Source: Armadillidium nasatum
Lineage: Eukaryota > Arthropoda > Malacostraca > Isopoda > Armadillidiidae
Direction of reading: 5' to 3'
DNA: 64,000 nucleotides
NCBI GenBank assembly: GCA_009176605.1
Contig: SEYY01000979.1
Location: forward strand, 152,433-216,432
Part shown: one piece after another, positions 56,698-64,000 of the stretch
How positions within the stretch are numbered: the first letter of the stretch is position 1
Layout of the letters: each line of letters begins with the position of its first letter
Made by a program: the position numbers and the translations under genes
The notes under the pieces: model-generated
Seen by the model: only the letters and a program-made list of their open reading frames with translations
Database searches by the model: none
What the model was told of the DNA's origin: nothing

Positions 56698-57712
56698 CTA
56701 TTATAGCTAATGTATGTCAAATAGATGTGACTGTATGAACACCAAAAGTTGAAGCTATTTTAAAACAAATATAAAATGGCTGTAAATGAAGGAGTACCTA
56801 TAAAATTCTTTTCTTCTCCAAACTAAGTGGGGCAGCACTTTCCTAATGATTAAGCACCTTTAGAACTAAAGAATACATTAATTTATATGGCTCATCCTGA
56901 CATAACAATGACTGATTTTCAGTGGTGTGAAGTAGAAAGGCTTGAAGCAATCCTTCATCATCCATTCTTAGTGACTTAAAGATTACAAGCATCTGAGTTT
57001 ATAAAGCATCTTTTTATAAAGAGTGGCAAAAACTTATGCTAACATTTTCTTAAATAGGTGGTGCAATAGCAGATGCAATTACTTTAAAGAATCAATGGAA
57101 AAAAGAGAGAAAGTTCTCCTTAATAATGAAGTATTATTTGCTGCAATCTATACTTATCCTATTTACCAGATGACTCTGAATTATGTACAGCTCGGTAAAG
57201 GAAGGATAGCAATGATTAATATAGCAATTTGAAGGCAGCAATATAATGTTTCAAAACAATCAGCAACTCAAAAAGAAGGAAGTGAACAATGCCAAGCAAT
57301 TAATGTAATGACCTTAATGTAAACCAAACTTGAACTTCATTCTCCTCTTTAAATTTTGAGGATGAAGCAGGTTATGAAGTTCTTTGATCTGAAAGCCAAA
57401 TACCATTGGACTGAAGGAAAAATAAATAGTAAACAAGACTATCCTATTACTAAATTTAAGCTTGATATATCTCATGCTTTGTCTGTTATGGAGAAAATAG
57501 ATATATCATCAAAGATATATACCTTAAATGCGATTCCACATTACCCCAAAAAAATTAAAAATGTTGCTTATACCGTAACTTCAATGACAACAACACAAGT
57601 TAGTGTGTAATGCCTATTTTCAGCCCTTCAAATAATTTGGGCAAACTTTCAAGCCTCAATGAAAGAGGATTTAATTGAAGCCATACTATTTCATAAAACA
57701 AATTCATTTTGA
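56698..57712 (+). pseudogene. hAT transposase relic 3, C-terminal part
   Basis: KREKVLLNNEVLFAAIYTYP (about 57100) and, near 57590-57710, TTTQVSV then LFSALQIIWANFQASMKEDL and IEAILFHKTNSF. This corresponds to the hAT end TQVSVERLFSALK.I....R..M.ED.IEAILF. Broken by stops. Confidence 0.78.
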
Positions 57713-58620
57713 AAAAAATTCAAAATTGTTTATTTTGTTTTATAAATTTGGTTGTATTGATATTTTTTTATTAAAAAAATGGGACTTTGTATTGTGTAAG
57801 CACATTTGTGCACAGCTCAAAACAATAAAAGAATGGGGTTTTGAGTCCCACTGCCACAGAACTGCATTTGGGCTGATGTTCCTGGATGGAGGTAATACCT
57901 AAATACAACTTTATAAGAATTTGGAAAATCTTTAAACTAAAAGCAGAGCCAGAACTGGAGCCACATCTGACAATGCTCTGGAGCCGGAGCCAGAGCTGAA
58001 ACAAATTTCATCAGCTCCCCAGCCCTGTATATAAACATTTTGTATACTTATAAATGTTCATATGTCTATAAATAAGCAAATAAATAAATAAGTTGTTCCA
58101 ATATTGCCTTAAAAATTTATGCACAAAAAAAAAATAAAAATTTTAGTTTCTACTTTTTTTCCATCCTAGTTCATATCATGAAGAAAAAGATAAAGCTCCT
58201 TTTCCAAATTTCTTTGTTACATTTAAAGAATTCTTTCCCACATAAAAATAAATAAGGTCTGTAAATAAATCATCTAAGCAGTACTATTTACCACCTTTCT
58301 CTGTTATCAAATATATATTTTTTTTAAGATTACTGCTTTGAAATAAAAAAATTTCAAGATTATTTAACTGCACCCAACATAATGTTAAAAAAAGGATATT
58401 AAGAAACACTGCACCAATAATTTAAAATTAAAATATTATTGGTGAAGTACAGTTCCTCCTATGGACTAACTGAGGCCCTGGCCCCAGCAAACCCAAGCCA
58501 TTTTTACTGACCCAGGCCCCAGCCCCGGCTAAAAATCAGGGAAAACTGGGGATTACCTGCCAGGGTTAAAATGGAAATTTATACTTTTTAATGGTAGATT
58601 AAATCAAACAAAATATAAGT

Positions 58621-59047
58621 TGAAAATTAAATTTTTGGAATGACTTGCCACGGGAGGTTGTTGACTGTGATTCTCTTGTCAAATTTAAAAAGGGGCTAGA
58701 TAGATATATGGATGGTTTGGGTATTATATAGAATAATCTGACTAAGCCAAATCGGTGGGTATATATGAATTTTTGGATCAACAGATCAACCTATGACTAA
58801 GCCTAACGGCAGTTTTTGTAGTGGGTGATGGTTCATTGAATATTGCATGTGTAATGGGGCTTAGTTTTTCTTTAATCTATGCATGACTATGCATGAATGA
58901 ACTGATAACTTGGATGGGATAGACCTAGTCTTTCGTGCATGTATTAGTATTATTTTATATTTGTTTGGACTGGGACAGTCTCGATAGGCCCTTGTGGCTT
59001 CTAACTGTGCCTATTTCCTATGTTCCTATGCCTATGTTTCCTATGTT
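58621..59047 (+). mobile_element. CR1-like LINE-C 3' end with ~95-bp target duplication
   Basis: The start encodes FWNDLPREVVDCDSLVKFKK then GLDRYMDGLG, the typical C-terminus of CR1/L2-type LINE proteins. The 3' untranslated part contains GGACTGGGACAGTCTCGATA and the end is an 8-bp-type repeat (TTCCTATG, imperfect). It is flanked by an identical ~95-bp stretch of the host element (58526-58620 and 59052-59146, CGGCTAAAAATCAGGGAAAA onward). Confidence 0.72.
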
Positions 59048-59332
59048 CCAGCCCGGCTAAAAATCAGGGAAAACTGGGGATTACCTGCCAGGGTTAAAAT
59101 GGAAATTTATACTTTTTAATGGTAGATTAAATCAAACAAAATATAAGAAAATTAAGATTTTTTTCTTGTTTTTCCAATATTTTATTTTACTTTTCTGTTT
59201 CTTTTGACCACTCCTCTTCTGCTAGTGAAAGTTCATCTTTGGGTTTTGATTTTAGATCCCCCATAAGATTTGGCAGAAAATCCACCCTGCATCATGCAGG
59301 ATATGGTGTATTGTATAATAAATAAATAAATA

Positions 59333-59333
59333 A

Positions 59334-59395
<62 letters not shown>
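59333..59395. repeat. (TA)n microsatellite
   Basis: TA array preceded by (AAAT)n inside the BED-finger element. Confidence 0.96.
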
Positions 59396-59397
<2 letters not shown>

Positions 59398-60008
59398 TTA
59401 TATTGATAATTTTATATCTTACATTTTTTCAAACTTTTTAGGATCTTCCCTAGTAAAACCTGTTGAATCACTATTGTGAATCAAAAAAAAATTTCAAAAA
59501 TTTTTGTAGTTTTTTTTAACTTTTATTATACAAAATCTGTAATTTTATGAAATTTTTTTTCAGAGAAAATGCATATGATCATTAATTTAAGAGAATGTTG
59601 GCTATTCTACTCCTTCCTTATAATTAAATAAACATCAATTAAATTTGTCTAATTTTCTTAACCTAAAATTTAAGAGCTTTTGACCTTTTACAAATTTAAA
59701 GCAACCCTGGCCAAATTTGGGAAACCCCAGCCTTGGTCAGTCCCTAGTTCCTCCTAAAGATTTATTGACATTTTTAGGCATTTAACAACTTAAATCATTG
59801 TCTCTACAGTTTTAAGTGTTTTTAGAAGCTTTATTGGAAATGGTCCAGCCCTGAATGATAACCTTAAAGGGTAAAGAACAAATAATGTTAAAGATTTTCC
59901 TCTTTTTTTTGTTATGTTTATGTAAAAAATTAGATAAAACAAATTTAAATTTCCTAAAAATTATAAAATTAAACAAATTTAAAAAGAAACTCTCTGAAAT
60001 GAACATAC

Positions 60009-60174
60009 CTTTGTGATGAAAAACTGGAAGATTGTGAAGCTTAATTATTCTATGTGCTAATTCTCGAGGGCATTGTGATGATGGAATTAACAATGGTATT
60101 CTCAAATCAACTTTTGTCATTCCCTTACCAATACTAAATTCACAGATAACTTCTTTTGATTTTGCTGACAACAT
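60009..60174 (-). CDS. FERRY3: FERRY3 (C12orf4) homologue, first coding exon (residues 1-55)
   Basis: This is the N-terminal coding exon of a homologue of C12orf4/FERRY3, a subunit of the FERRY complex that binds activated Rab5 on early endosomes and links them to mRNA. The translation starts at the ATG at 60174-60172 and contains VDLRIPLLIPSS and RIIKLHNLPVFHHK, matching the family's N-terminal pattern (LELRVPLRF...LMLLHSLPCF in human, from memory). The start was chosen because only a few residues precede the conserved block, as in the family. The exon ends with AAAG|GTATGT, leaving phase 1. A short (TA)n lies about 25 bp upstream of the ATG. Untranslated exons further upstream cannot be excluded. 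What is seen: open frame and donor. Known: family role. Inferred: that this gene has that role here. Confidence 0.88.
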
Positions 60175-60219
60175 TTTCGCAAATTGAAGAAAACTAATTA
60201 TATATATATATATATATTT

Positions 60220-60220
<1 letters not shown>
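60175..60220 (-). promoter_or_regulatory. 5' flank of FERRY3 homologue with short (TA)n
   Basis: Immediately upstream of the predicted start codon the minus strand carries AGTTTTCTTCAATTTGCGAAA and then a ~20-bp (TA)n. No convincing TATA-box/Inr pair can be separated from the simple repeat. The transcription start is unknown. Confidence 0.25.
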
Positions 60221-62255
<2,035 letters not shown>

Positions 62256-62371
62256 GGCATTGAGCATAAGGTCAATAAAAATCAATATGAAATAACGTAA
62301 TATTGAAAAAAATGTATATATATCTCCAAATTAATAAAGAAACTACTAAATTATAAAATTTTATCTTCAGG

Positions 62372-63260
62372 TTGTCTGCATTACAACAGAAAATGGTGCA
62401 AATTTCTGTGCAGCCTTTCGGGTGGATGTTCATGCAGAAATGGGTGACGAAGAAGAAGAAGAGCAGGTACCGATTCCAGGGATAGTGATTACTCCTGAAG
62501 AGATGGAGCAAATTGGTGACCCAGAGGTTCTGCTGACAAATCCTTTTCAGCTAGAAAATCTGCTTGAAGAACATGATGCCCTTAGCCTATTTAAACATCA
62601 CCATTGCATTTCACTGACAAAAAATCTTGGCTACTAGGGATGTTTCGAAAGTTCCTCGCTGGCCCTCTGGTGCCAAAGATCAATTTAATAAGACACTTGC
62701 CAACGCACAGGCATTGTGGAATGGCCAAAATAGAAAAACTACAACTGCTGCGAGAATCAAGAAGGAGTTGGGAACAAAGCTTAAAACACCAAGTATTACT
62801 TGCTGGAACTCCCTATACAATTCTATGAAAGACCTGCTTAAGAACCTTGATGGTAGCATGACACAAATCAACAACATTTGAATGGAACAAAAGACTTGTC
62901 CTCCAGTATTTAATAAAACTGATAAAGAGGCAATAGCTGAGTACATCGAAATAATGACGCCTACTGCTGTTAGACTGGATATGTTGCAGGATGAAAAGAA
63001 TGCGTACGCGTGAGTTCTATTGCCAAACCTCTTTCTCCTCAAGGCCAATCTCGTGGAAATGCAACGAGAGATGCAAATATTTAACTATGACAAAAACTTC
63101 GTCAACTACTTGCTAAAGAAACCAAAGCCATACAAAGGAAATATCAGCAATATCTTTGATGAATTTGATTTGCTTATGACATCAGCCCAGCACCTTCACT
63201 TTAAACTCGGAGTGGTACGTAGCTGTCAAGATGATTATATTGGAGGAAATAAAGTGTAAT
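62372..63260 (+). pseudogene. hAT transposase relic 4, central part
   Basis: Following TTTTATCTTCAG (a plausible splice acceptor) the frame reads VVCITTENGANFCAAFRVDV, an acidic stretch, then after a frame change FNKTLANAQALWNGQNRKTT, TPSITCWNSLYNSMKDLLKN, and EYIEIMTPTAVRLDMLQDEK. These are the hAT ..TDNG.NF..AF.., alanine-rich and T.WNS.Y.S blocks. Stops at several points; the N- and C-terminal ends are absent. It lies upstream of the FERRY3 start, on the opposite strand. Confidence 0.75.
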
Positions 63261-63419
63261 ATTGCATCGAATTTTACTCACTCCGCTCAAATTGACCTCA
63301 AGCTTTTTCCTGACACCATTTTGGGGGGTTCAACATATTAAAATTGGCTTCAAGTCTGGGGAAGGGGCCCCCATGGGGACCCCGTGAACCCCCTAAAAAT
63401 GGTATCAGGAAGTTATCTG

Positions 63420-63891
63420 AATTTGTAAAATCACTGCATTCACCTCACTCTCTTTCCTGACCATTTTCATTGTGGTTCAGTGAAATTGGTTCGAAAAATC
63501 TTGAACTGACAAAGAAAATGTCAGGTCTGAGAATGCAGGATTGCACGCAAATGCAGAAAAGACCGTTAGGGTCAGGTTGCCAGATTTTTTGAGGTAGCTA
63601 AATCTGGCCCCTGCAAAAGTGCCCTAAAAATGGTATCAGGAAGATGCCTGAGTTTGCTAAATCGCTGCGTTCACCTCACTCTCTTTCCTGACCATTTTCT
63701 TTGTGGTTCAGTCCTGACTGAAATTGGTTCGAATCTGGGGTCCGGGGGTCCGGGGTCAGCGTGGGTCCGTGAACCTGACAAAGAAAATGTCAGGAAGGTC
63801 CCTGAGAATGCAGGATTGCACGCAAATGCAGAAAAGACCGTTAGGGTCAGGTTGCCAGATTTTTTCGAGGTAGCTAAATCTGGCACTGCCA
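63420..63891. repeat. Two-copy tandem repeat with internal inverted repeats
   Basis: Two ~230-250-bp units share CACCTCACTCTCTTTCCTGA, GAGAATGCAGGATTGCACGC and GGGTCAGGTTGCCAGATTTT. Each unit contains an internal inverted pair (TGACCATTTTCTTTGT and ACAAAGAAAATGTCA). Probably a MITE or satellite-like unit; no coding capacity. Confidence 0.65.
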
Positions 63892-63895
63892 ATAT

Positions 63896-63987
<92 letters not shown>
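63892..63987. repeat. (TA)n microsatellite
   Basis: TA array with phase slips near the right edge of the window. Confidence 0.97.
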
Positions 63988-63990
<3 letters not shown>

Positions 63991-64000
63991 CAATACACTG

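Larger units (their letters stand above)
55706..58027 (+). mobile_element. hAT element 3, left-truncated, with LINE-B inside
   Basis: Only the right terminus is preserved: GC-richer subterminal repeats (GGAGCCGGAGCCAGAGCTGA) and the end TCAGCTCCCCAGCCCTG at 58027, a common hAT terminus. Transposase pieces lie at 55790-56090 and 56700-57712. The left end has been lost at the junction with LINE-A copy 5, so no target duplication can be paired. Confidence 0.72.
58460..59746 (+). mobile_element. BED-finger hAT-like element with LINE-C insertion
   Basis: Flanked by the exact 8-bp duplication GTTCCTCC (58452-58459, 59747-59754). Ends are TATGGACTAACTGAGGCC and TTGGTCAGTCCCTA. It was about 860 bp before a CR1-like LINE tail entered at about 58621-59047 and a (TA)n expanded at 59333. 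A degraded BED-exon region lies near 59190-59280. Confidence 0.82.

Overview
The window is animal nuclear DNA: AT-rich, intron-bearing, crowded with (TA)n microsatellites and decayed transposons, with no prokaryotic gene organisation. The LINEs (a Jockey-like family with GVPQGSVLSPTLF and SYADDST motifs) and the SSR load resemble what I remember of decapod crustacean genomes. That placement is an inference at roughly 50% confidence; 'invertebrate' is much safer.

One host gene organises the window. On the minus strand, eight coding exons (60174 down to 612) encode the first 445 residues of a homologue of human C12orf4/FERRY3, a subunit of the FERRY Rab5-effector complex. All eight exons join in frame, the intron phases agree at every junction (1,0,2,2,2,1,0,0), all splice sites are GT/AG, and no stop interrupts the frame. 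The last ~100 residues expected from the family lie beyond the left edge. The introns are 20.6 kb, 75 bp, 6.0 kb, 4.1 kb, 10.3 kb, 10.2 kb and 7.0 kb, and nearly everything else in the window sits inside them. (TA)n arrays abut five of the eight exons.

Layout. 0.6-7.8 kb (intron 7): a hAT transposase relic split by a solo LTR. 8-18.2 kb (intron 6): a large palindrome of two BED-finger hAT-like elements, a tRNA-derived SINE cluster, and Jockey-like LINE-A copy 1. 18.3-28.6 kb (intron 5): the 3' half of an old Gypsy-type fossil with its 3' LTR, a foldback MITE, mariner and hAT scraps, a second SINE, and LINE-A copy 2. 28.8-32.9 kb (intron 4): an older LINE-A copy carrying a ~435 bp (CT)n tract. 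33.1-39.1 kb (intron 3): a relic of an unidentified multi-exon-free gene family, and a LINE-A copy cut by a BED-finger element. 39.5-60.0 kb (intron 1): a hAT MITE, a hAT element holding LINE-B holding a solo LTR, another hAT/LINE-B nest, and a BED-finger element holding a CR1-like LINE tail. 60.2-64 kb: sequence upstream of the gene, with one more hAT relic and a short tandem repeat.

Several insertions are dated relative to one another by exact target-site duplications that I could read: CTTTTAAG, CCGG, CTGT, CAAGGCAA, GTTCCTCC and ATATAGAT. No CRISPR, operon, rRNA or convincing functional tRNA gene was seen.
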